Shown here in pieces: positions 7,686 through 15,018 of a stretch of DNA of 64,000 nt. Source of the stretch: a virus. Numbering within the stretch: the stretch's first letter is position 1; each line of letters opens with the position of its first letter. The notes under the pieces were generated by a model. It did not search any database. It was not told the DNA's origin and worked only from the letters and a program-made list of their open reading frames with translations. Both the position numbers and the translations under genes were made by a program. The stretch is taken from positions 1 to 64,000 of IMG/VR virus record IMGVR_UViG_3300042905_002991. One strand, given 5' to 3'.

Positions 7686-8978
7686 TTAGGCGAACATATT
7701 TTCTAGGGTTGAGATTTCTTCATATGCTTTTGGATGGTATTTTTGAACCATCTCTTTTCCACCAACTCTCTCAAGATAGTCATACCACTCTTGTTCTTCC
7801 CACATTCCTTCTGAAATGCCATTCCAGAGTCTTCGTTGGAGTGGATGTTCTTTGTTTTTTCGACGTGACTCAACATAATTAAATCGATGATCTTCATACT
7901 CTTTGCTTCCAAGTTCGAGCATCTTCTCACGCAGATAACAAACAAGACTTACACGCTCAGCAGTTTCATCTTGTAGTTCAATAGGTGTATTGCCGTGAAT
8001 GTACTCATGATTATTGACAAGCAGCAGGTCACCTGGTCGTACATTCACAGCAATACGAACTTCTGGCAATATGAGATATCCACCTGTATAATTGCCATTA
8101 TTTGAAAGAACGAGAAGATTACTCAACCCATTCGTAAAGTCACCAGCATCGCGATGCGCTGCTGTTCTAAATGTTTTGTTCACTGTGATTGTTGTAAACA
8201 CAGTTTGTGGAACGAGGAATGCTGGGTCAATTTTATCTGCTGCTTCACGTTGAGCAGCATGACGATTTGGTAACAATTCTGCAAAACCGCGATCAAGTGT
8301 TTGTAAAAACGGAAATGACATTTGAAATTTATCAAATGAGTTTTGCGTATATGCTGTCGCACGACCATATGGAATGCGAGGATAACGATCAAACCATCCA
8401 GCAATGCCAGACAAAACTACATTGGCATAAGTTGTGTCAGAGATATAAGTTTCTTCAACACCACGTGCTTCTTCTTTACGATCCTTCACAGACATCTTAA
8501 CTGCTTTCTTGAGCCACTTATCAAAGTCAAAATTATCCTCTTTGACTTTGGCACTCAACCAAACAAGACCACGTGATGAACCTTCGTCTTTATATTTCTC
8601 TCGAAGATTTTCTACTTCTTCAGCAACATCAATCTTGACAACAGAATTTTCTGGCTGCTTCTTGAAGAATTCTAAAACACGCAATTGAAACTCAGTAGCC
8701 CATTCACGACCACCGCATTTCTCACCTTTCGGTCCAGCAGCAAGCCCACGGTTTTGAGTTGGTGTTGCTGCTTCTCTCAATCCAGCATACGCAGCATCTT
8801 GCTCTTGTTTGCTGAAGTAATTTTTACGAAACTTGAATGCAATATTATCTTCGTGTTCACTTCCAAGATAACAATCAGTGTCTTCATTGATGAGAGTGTC
8901 AAAATGAGACTCATCAAGAAATTGACCTAGCAAATGTTCGCAATCAAATTTTGATTTGGCAATAATAACTTTTGTCAT
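7686..8978 (-). CDS. TET/JBP-family 2-oxoglutarate Fe(II) dioxygenase
   Basis: A 430-residue protein. Residues about 260-350 carry a TET/JBP-type double-stranded beta-helix: FRTAAHRDAGDF (iron ligands H275 and D277), GGYLILPEVRIAVNVRPGDL, HEYIHGNTP (distal H328), and ERVSLVCYLREKM (2OG-binding Arg candidates R342/R350). The family oxidises the 5-methyl group of thymine (JBP) or 5-methylcytosine (TET, including phage members) in DNA. The N-terminal 200 residues are charged and unassigned. The gene is first in a run of modification-type genes and has a perfect sigma70-like promoter plus AGGAG. Which base it oxidises cannot be read; the downstream kinase/transferase pair favours thymine. Confidence 0.82.
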   Translation of the reverse strand: MTKVIIAKSKFDCEHLLGQFLDESHFDTLINEDTDCYLGSEHEDNIAFKFRKNYFSKQEQDAAYAGLREAATPTQNRGLAAGPKGEKCGGREWATEFQLRVLEFFKKQPENSVVKIDVAEEVENLREKYKDEGSSRGLVWLSAKVKEDNFDFDKWLKKAVKMSVKDRKEEARGVEETYISDTTYANVVLSGIAGWFDRYPRIPYGRATAYTQNSFDKFQMSFPFLQTLDRGFAELLPNRHAAQREAADKIDPAFLVPQTVFTTITVNKTFRTAAHRDAGDFTNGLSNLLVLSNNGNYTGGYLILPEVRIAVNVRPGDLLLVNNHEYIHGNTPIELQDETAERVSLVCYLREKMLELGSKEYEDHRFNYVESRRKNKEHPLQRRLWNGISEGMWEEQEWYDYLERVGGKEMVQKYHPKAYEEISTLENMFA

Positions 8979-8998
8979 AGTTTTCTCCTGCTCATGAT

Positions 8999-9027
8999 AT
9001 TATATATCCAGCAAGGCGCAATGTCAA
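8999..9027 (-). promoter_or_regulatory. Consensus sigma70 promoter of the modification island
   Basis: Minus-strand TTGACA (9027-9022), a 17-base spacer and TATAAT (9004-8999), a perfect match. The leader before the TET/JBP ATG would be about 14 bases and contains AGGAG. This is a strong early-type promoter read by host RNA polymerase. Confidence 0.85.
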
Positions 9028-9056
9028 ACTCAGTATTTTCCGAAACGCAAATGAAA

Positions 9057-9081
9057 CTGTGGGGGCATTGCACCCCCACAG
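9057..9081 (-). terminator. Terminator hairpin before the modification island
   Basis: A 9-bp GC-rich stem (CTGTGGGGG pairing with CCCCCACAG) with a 7-base loop, flanked on the minus strand by TTTCATTT and on the plus strand by a T-rich run. It lies between the small gene ending at 9111 and the TET/JBP promoter, so it should end upstream transcription. The minus-strand T-run is short, so efficiency is uncertain. Confidence 0.65.
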
Positions 9082-9110
9082 AACTTTTTCAGTTTTTTAG
9101 AATTGGCTGA

Positions 9111-9404
9111 TTAGCCCATCGTGACGCTGATAGCATCGCGGTAGAGAGTCTTGCGAGCACGTGCAATTTGACCCTGATCGAGATACTTCTCGAACTGCTT
9201 CGAAGGATTGCCAAGACGATAGGCAAAAACCTTCTCACCACGCGAATTCGTGACGCGATTGGTGTATACAGAGATACCTTCATTGCGTGCGCGATAAGCG
9301 AGGTCAGCAGCATTGTCAACCTTGAACATGGCGCGAACTTGACGCGATGTCACGGTGTTGCCGTCAGCAAGATAAGAAACAAACGAATTAAGAGCATTAG
9401 ACAT
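9111..9404 (-). CDS. Small basic protein, winged-helix-like, unknown function
   Basis: A 97-residue basic protein. The first two-thirds read like a small winged helix: TVTSRQVRAMFKVDNAADLA (helix-turn-helix-like), then SVYTNR, then EKVFAYRLG (a beta-wing ending in YRLG). The C-terminal third is helical (QFEKYLDQGQIARARKTLY). The frame can start at a GTG at 9419, but the ATG at 9404 is preferred because GAAGG lies eight bases before it. It is a single-gene unit with its own promoter, a palindrome over the -10 box, a leader hairpin and a terminator. A DNA-binding or self-regulatory role is a guess. Confidence 0.7.
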   Translation of the reverse strand: MSNALNSFVSYLADGNTVTSRQVRAMFKVDNAADLAYRARNEGISVYTNRVTNSRGEKVFAYRLGNPSKQFEKYLDQGQIARARKTLYRDAISVTMG

Positions 9405-9440
9405 ATTAATAACCTTCACAAAAACACCCCTTCAATAATA

Positions 9441-9466
9441 TCGCAAGATTGGGGCTTTCCTTGCGA
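9441..9466 (-). promoter_or_regulatory. Leader hairpin of the small winged-helix-like gene
   Basis: Perfect 7-bp inverted repeat TCGCAAG/CTTGCGA with a 12-base loop in the predicted 5' untranslated leader between the promoter and the ATG at 9404. It could affect mRNA stability or translation. Nothing in the sequence shows what binds it. Confidence 0.5.
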
Positions 9467-9476
9467 CATACTTGTT

Positions 9477-9505
9477 ATTATATAATAACAAATCCCAAAA
9501 GTAAA
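9477..9505 (-). promoter_or_regulatory. Sigma70-like promoter with palindromic -10 region
   Basis: Minus-strand TTTACT (9505-9500), a 17-base spacer and TATAAT (9482-9477). The -10 box sits inside a perfect 16-base palindrome, GTTATTATATAATAAC (9474-9489), a possible operator. The transcript would cover the gene at 9404-9111 after a leader of about 65 bases. Confidence 0.7.
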
Positions 9506-9512
9506 CTCTTGC

Positions 9513-9974
9513 TTACCAACTTGATTGATATTCAATCATCCAATCTTCAGGAAGCGCAAGAACATGATCAATGATCTCAATCGTGTTTCGAAGATCATCG
9601 AAATATCCTTCATCAAGTTCAGTGCTGCCGAAAAAGAATCCATCAGTTGGCGGCAAGAGTTCTGCAGCAAGACTATGATCAGCCAAGACTTGTTGGCACA
9701 ATTCGTGTAGTTTGCCTAATTCTTCTCGACCGACGAAATATGCCTTACAATCATCGTTGCCTTCTTGAATATTCTCTACAAACCAATTATGAATCGCATT
9801 TGCCTTTCGCCAGTATCCAACCTCAGCAGTCACTTCCTTGAATGTGAATCCACCATTTTTCATATAATCTTTCAACTCAGGAAACAATTTCACCATTGCT
9901 TCTTTCGTTTCTTTATCTGCTTCGTTGTAATCAGAAAGATACTTCGAAGCATTCAAATACATATCGAGACCCAT
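9513..9974 (-). CDS. Conserved phage protein of unknown function (MGLDMYL type)
   Basis: A 153-residue acidic protein starting MGLDMYLNASKYLS, with a central GYWRKANAIHNWFVENIQ and then DDCKAYFVGREELGKL. This pattern (MGLDMYL start, GYWRKAN core) is familiar from many phage genomes, but no biochemical function is known to me. It follows the AAA ATPase gene by 12 bases with GGAG before its ATG and is probably cotranscribed with it. Confidence 0.75.
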   Translation of the reverse strand: MGLDMYLNASKYLSDYNEADKETKEAMVKLFPELKDYMKNGGFTFKEVTAEVGYWRKANAIHNWFVENIQEGNDDCKAYFVGREELGKLHELCQQVLADHSLAAELLPPTDGFFFGSTELDEGYFDDLRNTIEIIDHVLALPEDWMIEYQSSW

Positions 9975-9986
9975 GATAATCTCCTA

Positions 9987-11360
9987 TTAGAACACACCGC
10001 CGTTGCTTCTGCGAACAGCAACCTTCTCAAGAGTCGAGATAATACGGAGTTTGATTTGCTCGCTCGACAATCCTTGATTTCGCAACTCTTCAATCTCCAA
10101 CTCAGAGAATGTCACAGACTCACCCTTATACGAAAAGGTGGTAGAGAGTGTGTTGTAGTCTTTGGTTATGACCAATTCATCTGGACGCGCAGTGGTGGCT
10201 GTGGCTTCAGGAGCCACAGGAGCAGGAGTCGCCTCAGCATCAACCTTCGTATACAGATCCAAGAACGCAGTCTTGGTGTCAGCGTCGAAACGATTCAAGC
10301 ACATCTCAATTGCCTTCAAACGATTGTTGAAGATAGAGAATGCCTTGCTGATATGCACAAGACGACGAGTCGAGATGACTTCATCAACCGCACCATCAGC
10401 AAAAGACTTGCGGATAACCTCAGCCCATGTGATCAGACGATCAATGAACGTCGTGTCAGTGATATTCAGAACAGCGAAATTCTTTTCAAGAATCTTGCGC
10501 TCAGTATTGGCTGGCGGATACTCTTGCTCAACAGTGATCGCGAAACGTTCCAGGAATGCTTCGTTGAGTAAATTGGTGCCGATGAATCGACCATCGTCGC
10601 TGCCCTTGCCCTTCGTGTTCGCAGTCGCAATCACGTTGAAGCCAGCAGCAGGATGAACAACCTCACCAGTCTTTTTGTCAAAGTATGGCTTGCCCTCAAG
10701 AATCGGCTGCAAGCACAGAATGTCTTCCGTGCCGAGATCACACTCATCGAGCAAGAGCACAGCACCACGACGCATCGCAGTGATCACTGGTCCTTCACGA
10801 CGCACAGTATTGCCATCGACCAATTCATAAGAACCAATCAGATCAGACTCATCAGTGCGTTTCGTGATATTCACGCGGATCAATTCACGTTTGAGCGCAG
10901 CACAAACCTGCTCAATCATGAACGTCTTGCCATTGCCAGACAAGCCAGTGATATAAATGGGATAGAATATTTGGGACTTGATGATGTCACGCAAGTCATT
11001 GTAGAATCCAAACGGAACATATGTTTCGTTGCGATCAGGCACAAACGACTCGGTGAGATTTTGCGCACGGCGAGAAGCAATGTTCACAACCTGCGCAACC
11101 ATCGCAGCAGCGGCAACAGGTTCAGGTTGCGCCACCGACGCAGGAGTGATGCAGCCAACGTTCTTGGGAACGATATTGTACTGACCGCGACCAACCTTGC
11201 GCTCACGCAGAATGAAGTATGGGAAATTGGGAATCCCGTTCTTCTTGTTCAAACAATAGTCATTCAGTTCCTTGACCGAGACCACATCTTTGTCGAAGTG
11301 CTTGTGCAATTGTTCAAGCACAGCAATCTTCGCATTCGCATCATAATTAGATTTTCTCAT
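9987..11360 (-). CDS. cobS: CobS/MoxR-like AAA+ ATPase
   Basis: About 457 residues. The N-terminal 70 residues look like a small helical module. The AAA+ core has Walker A GLSGNGKT (about 136-143), a TDESDLIGSYEL loop, Walker B VLLLDECDLG, sensor region IATANTKGKGSDDGRF and LNEAFLERFAI. This layout matches the CobS/MoxR branch, which works with VWA-domain partners; CobS is the ATPase of aerobic cobaltochelatase, and cobS-like genes are known in marine T4-like phages. The CobT-like gene two genes upstream is the likely partner. An Ala/Pro-rich linker precedes a C-terminal segment of about 70 residues. A GTG at 11372 is an alternative start. Confidence 0.78.
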   Translation of the reverse strand: MRKSNYDANAKIAVLEQLHKHFDKDVVSVKELNDYCLNKKNGIPNFPYFILRERKVGRGQYNIVPKNVGCITPASVAQPEPVAAAAMVAQVVNIASRRAQNLTESFVPDRNETYVPFGFYNDLRDIIKSQIFYPIYITGLSGNGKTFMIEQVCAALKRELIRVNITKRTDESDLIGSYELVDGNTVRREGPVITAMRRGAVLLLDECDLGTEDILCLQPILEGKPYFDKKTGEVVHPAAGFNVIATANTKGKGSDDGRFIGTNLLNEAFLERFAITVEQEYPPANTERKILEKNFAVLNITDTTFIDRLITWAEVIRKSFADGAVDEVISTRRLVHISKAFSIFNNRLKAIEMCLNRFDADTKTAFLDLYTKVDAEATPAPVAPEATATTARPDELVITKDYNTLSTTFSYKGESVTFSELEIEELRNQGLSSEQIKLRIISTLEKVAVRRSNGGVF

Positions 11361-11378
11361 TTCATCACTCACTGAAAA

Positions 11379-11588
11379 TTATTTAAGAACAAAACCCATA
11401 TCATCAACAACACGGTGCGGGGCAGCGGCAGTCACATAACCTTCATCACCGTCATCACACCGAACATAGATAACGTTCAAGTCACCCTTTTCAAGTTTAA
11501 AAGTGTCAAATTCCAACACGCGCCCATTACAGGCTGGTGTACCCAGAGACTCGCAAGCCTCAATTTTTATAACGTCGTTCAACTTCAT
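11379..11588 (-). CDS. Small acidic protein of unknown function
   Basis: A 69-residue protein starting MKLNDVIKIEACESLGT, with a beta-rich pattern (RVLEFDTFKL, NVIYVRCDDGDEGYV). No family is recognised. It lies between the CobT-like and CobS-like genes and has a private promoter that places the predicted transcription start at or within a base or two of its ATG. There is no ribosome-binding site. Confidence 0.65.
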   Translation of the reverse strand: MKLNDVIKIEACESLGTPACNGRVLEFDTFKLEKGDLNVIYVRCDDGDEGYVTAAAPHRVVDDMGFVLK

Positions 11589-11655
11589 AAGACAATTATG
11601 GCTGTTTTCCCGCTAAAACGCAATAGAAAAAACCCGAATAAAATCAATAACTTAC
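11589..11655 (-). promoter_or_regulatory. Repeated leaderless promoter module, copy A
   Basis: Minus-strand module beginning at the preceding gene's stop with GTAAGTTATTGATT, then a T-rich block, -35-like TTGCGT (11623-11618), a 17-base spacer and -10-like CATAAT (11600-11595). Only six bases separate the -10 box from the ATG at 11588, so the mRNA should start on the start codon. The same module occurs at 13938-14004 and 14214-14281. Confidence 0.65.
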
Positions 11656-13937
11656 GCCACCGCCAGTTCTTCGGCTAGTTTCGTGAGGAGGAGACGATTG
11701 CTCTTCTTGCTACCCACGTTCTTGGAAAACTCGCGAGCCATCTTATTCTTGTTCATATCGCTGGTGATCTCAAGTTTGTCATCAACGATGTTAGTGTTCG
11801 GAAGAGCAACATAGAAATACTTGTCATATCCGAGACGCTCAACGATAAGATAATTGTGTTCGCGGAAACATTTCTTGGCAACATCTTGTTGATCATGCGA
11901 CTTGTCAGCAATAAGATACTTCATGTCACGTTGAATGGCTTTCTTGTTACCAACAAAGAAACCAAGATGCTTACAACCAGTCACATCGGCAACCAACTCC
12001 GTGATCGCTGCTTGCATATAATAATTATTGGCCAACTTAACTTTCTTCTTGGTCTTTTTGTCAATCAGATAGACAACAGATCTGCGACGATCGTCGTAGA
12101 AACCAGAGTTTGTGTCCATCGGAGGATATAAAAGATTGTTGCCACCATCACCGTCAGTCAGATACACAACGTTGCAAACATCCAACTGATGCTTGTTCTG
12201 GAACGCAGTAATGATTCCGCGAGAAGCAAGCAAAGTTTCGATGAACGGAGTGCCATTCAAACCAAAGCCAGAAGTGTCCCAATTGTATTGCCAGTTGCCG
12301 TGATCGGTATCATTTGAACCATAACTATCATAGCAGCGACCATACTCATTCGCAACGACGCACATCGCATTGAACGCACGACGATATTGCACAGGCGACA
12401 GTGAAGAACCAATCAGATGTTTCAGATGGAACCAATTACTCGTCATCGTCATGTCAACAGCGGGATTAGAGACGAAACGTTTCTGCGTCTTCATCATCTC
12501 GCGCAACTTCTTGTTATCATAGCAATCGTCGCTGAAGCCATAAACTTCAAACGGGACTTTGGCAAGTTTGCAGAACGAAGCAAGCACAAGCATTTGCTCA
12601 ATCGTATTGCGGAGAATGTCGCCCATCGAACCAGACATATCAACGAACATGATGAAGCCATGATTCTTACCCTTCGGCACAACGGTGATCTTCTTGAAGA
12701 GATCATTGCTGAACTTGTACTTGTGCAGCACGTTCATGTTCAACTCACCAGTTCGAGCAGTCTGTGTCCGAGCATACTCGCTGGCTTTCTTGCGCATCTC
12801 AAATTCTTTCAGAATATGCATGATGACTTTCTTGTTGTTCGTGTTGAACTTGCGAACACACTTCTGAACAACAGTATCGTATGCAATACCGTGATGACCA
12901 TAACGACGATCAGTATCAGCAACTTGCGCACGGAAGAATCGCTCAAGATCATTCACAACTTCCGTGTTCGGAAGGATGATGTTCTCAAGAACAGCATCAG
13001 GCAACTCATACATGAAGATTTTGCCAGTCTCGTTGACCAATTCCTGCTCACGCTGACGGAAATTGCGATCAGTTACAGACTGCGGCTCATCTTCATCTTC
13101 TTGTTCTTCTTCATCATCACCGTCACCAGAAGAATACTGGTTGCTGTCAGATTCTTCTTCATCTGACTCAGTTTGATTGTCAGAATCTTCAGCATCAGTG
13201 CCGTCTGATTCTTCGTCTAGATCAGAGTCATCGTTGCCGTCGATGTTATCTTCATAGTCAGAATCATCACCAACGTCATCGTACTCATCAGAATCTTGTT
13301 GATCCTGCTGACTTTCTTCCTTCATCTGCTCTTGAAGGTCTTGTTTGTTTTGAATCTTGTTTTGCTCGTTTTGTTTGGTGTAGTCATACACACGACGAGC
13401 AATGTCAACAACTTGATCCCAAGTTTCAGCAGCCTCAACTTCGCGAACAATCTCACGCTCGAAATCATTGAATTCAACAATGACATGTGAACCCATCTTG
13501 AAACGCAAATTGATGCGATCAATCAGGTTCAACTTGCTGAGGTCGTCGAGTTTCTTGATGCCGAAGAAGTCACGCTCATATAATGATGCATATGCACGAG
13601 CGAAAGATTTTGAAAGTCCAGGGAACTTGCGTTTGACAAGTTTCTCAATGCGAGCATCTTCGATGACGTTCAAAAAGTCTTTGAACTTCTTGTTGTCTTC
13701 GCTGTTCTTGATCTCATTATGCCAGCCCTGCTCAGGTGTATTCAGAGCATGACCAACTTCGTGACCTGTCAGCAAGTCATACAAGTCGCCGTCCATGTCC
13801 TTCCAAACAGGAAGAACCATCGTGCGATTCTTGAGGTCGAAGTATGCCGTTCGAACGTTTTGGTGCGAGACCGTGATATTCTCAGAAGCCAAGAGTTTGG
13901 CAAGAATAGATTTAGATGTCTGTAAATTCGTTTTCAT
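11652..13937 (-). CDS. cobT: CobT-like zincin/VWA protein
   Basis: A 761-residue protein in three parts. The N-terminal region has a zinc-metalloprotease signature HEVGHALN (H59, E60, H63) and a possible third ligand in NVIEDARIE (about 90-98). A strongly acidic Asp/Glu/Ser linker spans residues about 210-300. The C-terminal half holds a von Willebrand A domain with the MIDAS motif FVDMSGSMGD (about 430-440) and YLTDGDGG. This architecture matches CobT, the VWA subunit paired with the CobS ATPase; MoxR ATPases and VWA proteins generally work as chaperone-like pairs. True cobalt chelation would also need CobN, not present here. A protein-remodelling or proteolytic role in infection is as likely. 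Confidence 0.75.
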   Translation of the reverse strand: MKTNLQTSKSILAKLLASENITVSHQNVRTAYFDLKNRTMVLPVWKDMDGDLYDLLTGHEVGHALNTPEQGWHNEIKNSEDNKKFKDFLNVIEDARIEKLVKRKFPGLSKSFARAYASLYERDFFGIKKLDDLSKLNLIDRINLRFKMGSHVIVEFNDFEREIVREVEAAETWDQVVDIARRVYDYTKQNEQNKIQNKQDLQEQMKEESQQDQQDSDEYDDVGDDSDYEDNIDGNDDSDLDEESDGTDAEDSDNQTESDEEESDSNQYSSGDGDDEEEQEDEDEPQSVTDRNFRQREQELVNETGKIFMYELPDAVLENIILPNTEVVNDLERFFRAQVADTDRRYGHHGIAYDTVVQKCVRKFNTNNKKVIMHILKEFEMRKKASEYARTQTARTGELNMNVLHKYKFSNDLFKKITVVPKGKNHGFIMFVDMSGSMGDILRNTIEQMLVLASFCKLAKVPFEVYGFSDDCYDNKKLREMMKTQKRFVSNPAVDMTMTSNWFHLKHLIGSSLSPVQYRRAFNAMCVVANEYGRCYDSYGSNDTDHGNWQYNWDTSGFGLNGTPFIETLLASRGIITAFQNKHQLDVCNVVYLTDGDGGNNLLYPPMDTNSGFYDDRRRSVVYLIDKKTKKKVKLANNYYMQAAITELVADVTGCKHLGFFVGNKKAIQRDMKYLIADKSHDQQDVAKKCFREHNYLIVERLGYDKYFYVALPNTNIVDDKLEITSDMNKNKMAREFSKNVGSKKSNRLLLTKLAEELAVA

Positions 13938-14004
13938 AGTGGAATTCTGTATGAAACCCTGTAAAAAGGCAACAGGAAAAAACCCTTACGAATCAATAAC
14001 TTAC
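13938..14004 (-). promoter_or_regulatory. Repeated leaderless promoter module, copy B
   Basis: Starts at the stop of the 82-codon-region gene with GTAAGTTATTGATT, then GGGTTTTTTCCTGTTG. It contains -35-like TTGCCT (13972-13967), a 17-base spacer and -10-like CAGAAT (13949-13944). The CobT-like ATG follows the -10 box after six bases, so a leaderless transcript is predicted. Confidence 0.65.
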
Positions 14005-14213
14005 GAAGGGTAGACTGTACGAATATCACCAATTACACGGCGAAATTCAACTTCATCAGAATCATCACGAACGGAAATATACTCAACTGACCGTCCACTA
14101 GGGTTTTCACCGTAGATTTTCATAGCCTCATTTTCAGTTTTTACTGAAGCCACCATTTTATTAATAAAAATGGGGTGGCTGACCTTTTCCCAAACTTCAT
14201 AATAGGTTTTCAT
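14001..14213 (-). CDS. Small protein of unknown function
   Basis: A 70-residue protein starting MKTYYEVWEKVSHPIF, with a mixed alpha/beta pattern ending in VEFRRVIGDIRTVYPS. The frame is open upstream to 14249, but the ATG at 14213 is chosen because promoter module C places its -10 box seven bases before it. No family is recognised. It is a single-gene unit between the peptide deformylase and the CobT-like gene. Confidence 0.6.
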   Translation of the reverse strand: MKTYYEVWEKVSHPIFINKMVASVKTENEAMKIYGENPSGRSVEYISVRDDSDEVEFRRVIGDIRTVYPS

Positions 14214-14281
14214 ACAGAGTATTCTACATGAAACTCTATGAAAAATCAACAGGTAAAACTATAATAAAATCAATAACTTAC
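14214..14281 (-). promoter_or_regulatory. Repeated leaderless promoter module, copy C
   Basis: Begins at the deformylase stop with GTAAGTTATTGATT and includes CCTGTTGATTTTTC. -35-like TTGATT (14249-14244), a 17-base spacer and -10 TAGAAT (14226-14221) precede the ATG at 14213 by seven bases. It is the best -10 match of the three copies. Confidence 0.68.
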
Positions 14282-15018
14282 GAGGAGACCACTTTATATA
14301 CAAATTTCTCAGGCTCTTTTTGTTGGGTTGTTCTATTTGGTTGTTCTAATATTTGTATTTTTGGTGATTCTTGCGCTGCAATTGGCTTCATCTTTTGTTT
14401 TTGTGAAATCACCAATTGACCTTCTTGTTTTCTTTCTTGTTCTTGCACAACTTTGATTTTAGATGCTGTTGCTCTTATTCTTTTCACATTCTTCTTAACT
14501 TTTCGTTTTGCAATATCAAGTTTAATTGGGCTGACTTTATCAGTAAACATGATCCCATCTAGATGATCAATCTCATGCTGAACGCATACAGCAGTCAATC
14601 CACTGAATGTCTCTTCAATAATTTGACCACCAACTGCTTGGAATTTAACTTTCACCCATTCTGATCTATCTACTTTTAAATATAAACCTTGATATGATAG
14701 ACATCCTTCTTCAAAAGTTGATGGGGTCATTGATCGGTCAACAATTTCTGGATTAAACATCACCCAAATTTCGCTACCCATATTAATCGCACAAACTCTT
14801 TCACGCAATCCAACTTGATTTGCAGAAAGACCGAGACCTTGCAATTCACCCAACGTTTCTGCCAAAGAAAACGCAAGATACTTTGCGTGTTCAAAATCAT
14901 CTAATGTTTCTAATTTAACAGGAACTGTTGGTTGGCGTAATATTGGATCATAAAAATCTACAAGATCATAGATTTCGTAATCAATCATATCGCCTTTATA
15001 ATATTTAATTTTTTTCAT
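14278..15018 (-). CDS. def: Peptide deformylase with C-terminal extension
   Basis: A 246-residue protein with all three deformylase motifs: GLGLSANQ (motif I, Q68), EGCLS (motif II, metal ligand C106) and QHEIDHLDG (motif III, H148 and H152, E149). It removes the formyl group from new N-terminal methionines. Phage deformylases are known in marine T4-like phages and are thought to keep up processing of phage or photosystem proteins. After residue about 170 there is an unusual basic, Gln/Lys-rich tail of about 75 residues that bacterial enzymes lack. The ATG overlaps the gp46 stop (TAATG). Confidence 0.9.
   Translation of the reverse strand: MKKIKYYKGDMIDYEIYDLVDFYDPILRQPTVPVKLETLDDFEHAKYLAFSLAETLGELQGLGLSANQVGLRERVCAINMGSEIWVMFNPEIVDRSMTPSTFEEGCLSYQGLYLKVDRSEWVKVKFQAVGGQIIEETFSGLTAVCVQHEIDHLDGIMFTDKVSPIKLDIAKRKVKKNVKRIRATASKIKVVQEQERKQEGQLVISQKQKMKPIAAQESPKIQILEQPNRTTQQKEPEKFVYKVVSS

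Noticed and set aside
9057-9100. Hairpin read as a plus-strand terminator
   Set aside because: The plus-strand T-run is good, but no plus-strand gene is accepted in the window, so it is treated as serving the minus strand.
10653-11375. 240-codon plus-strand frame opposite the AAA ATPase gene
   Set aside because: It is antisense to a protein with a complete set of AAA+ motifs and has no supporting signals.
12417-13166. 249-codon plus-strand frame opposite the CobT-like gene
   Set aside because: The minus-strand frame has clear zincin and VWA motifs; the plus-strand product shows no domain and no ribosome-binding site.
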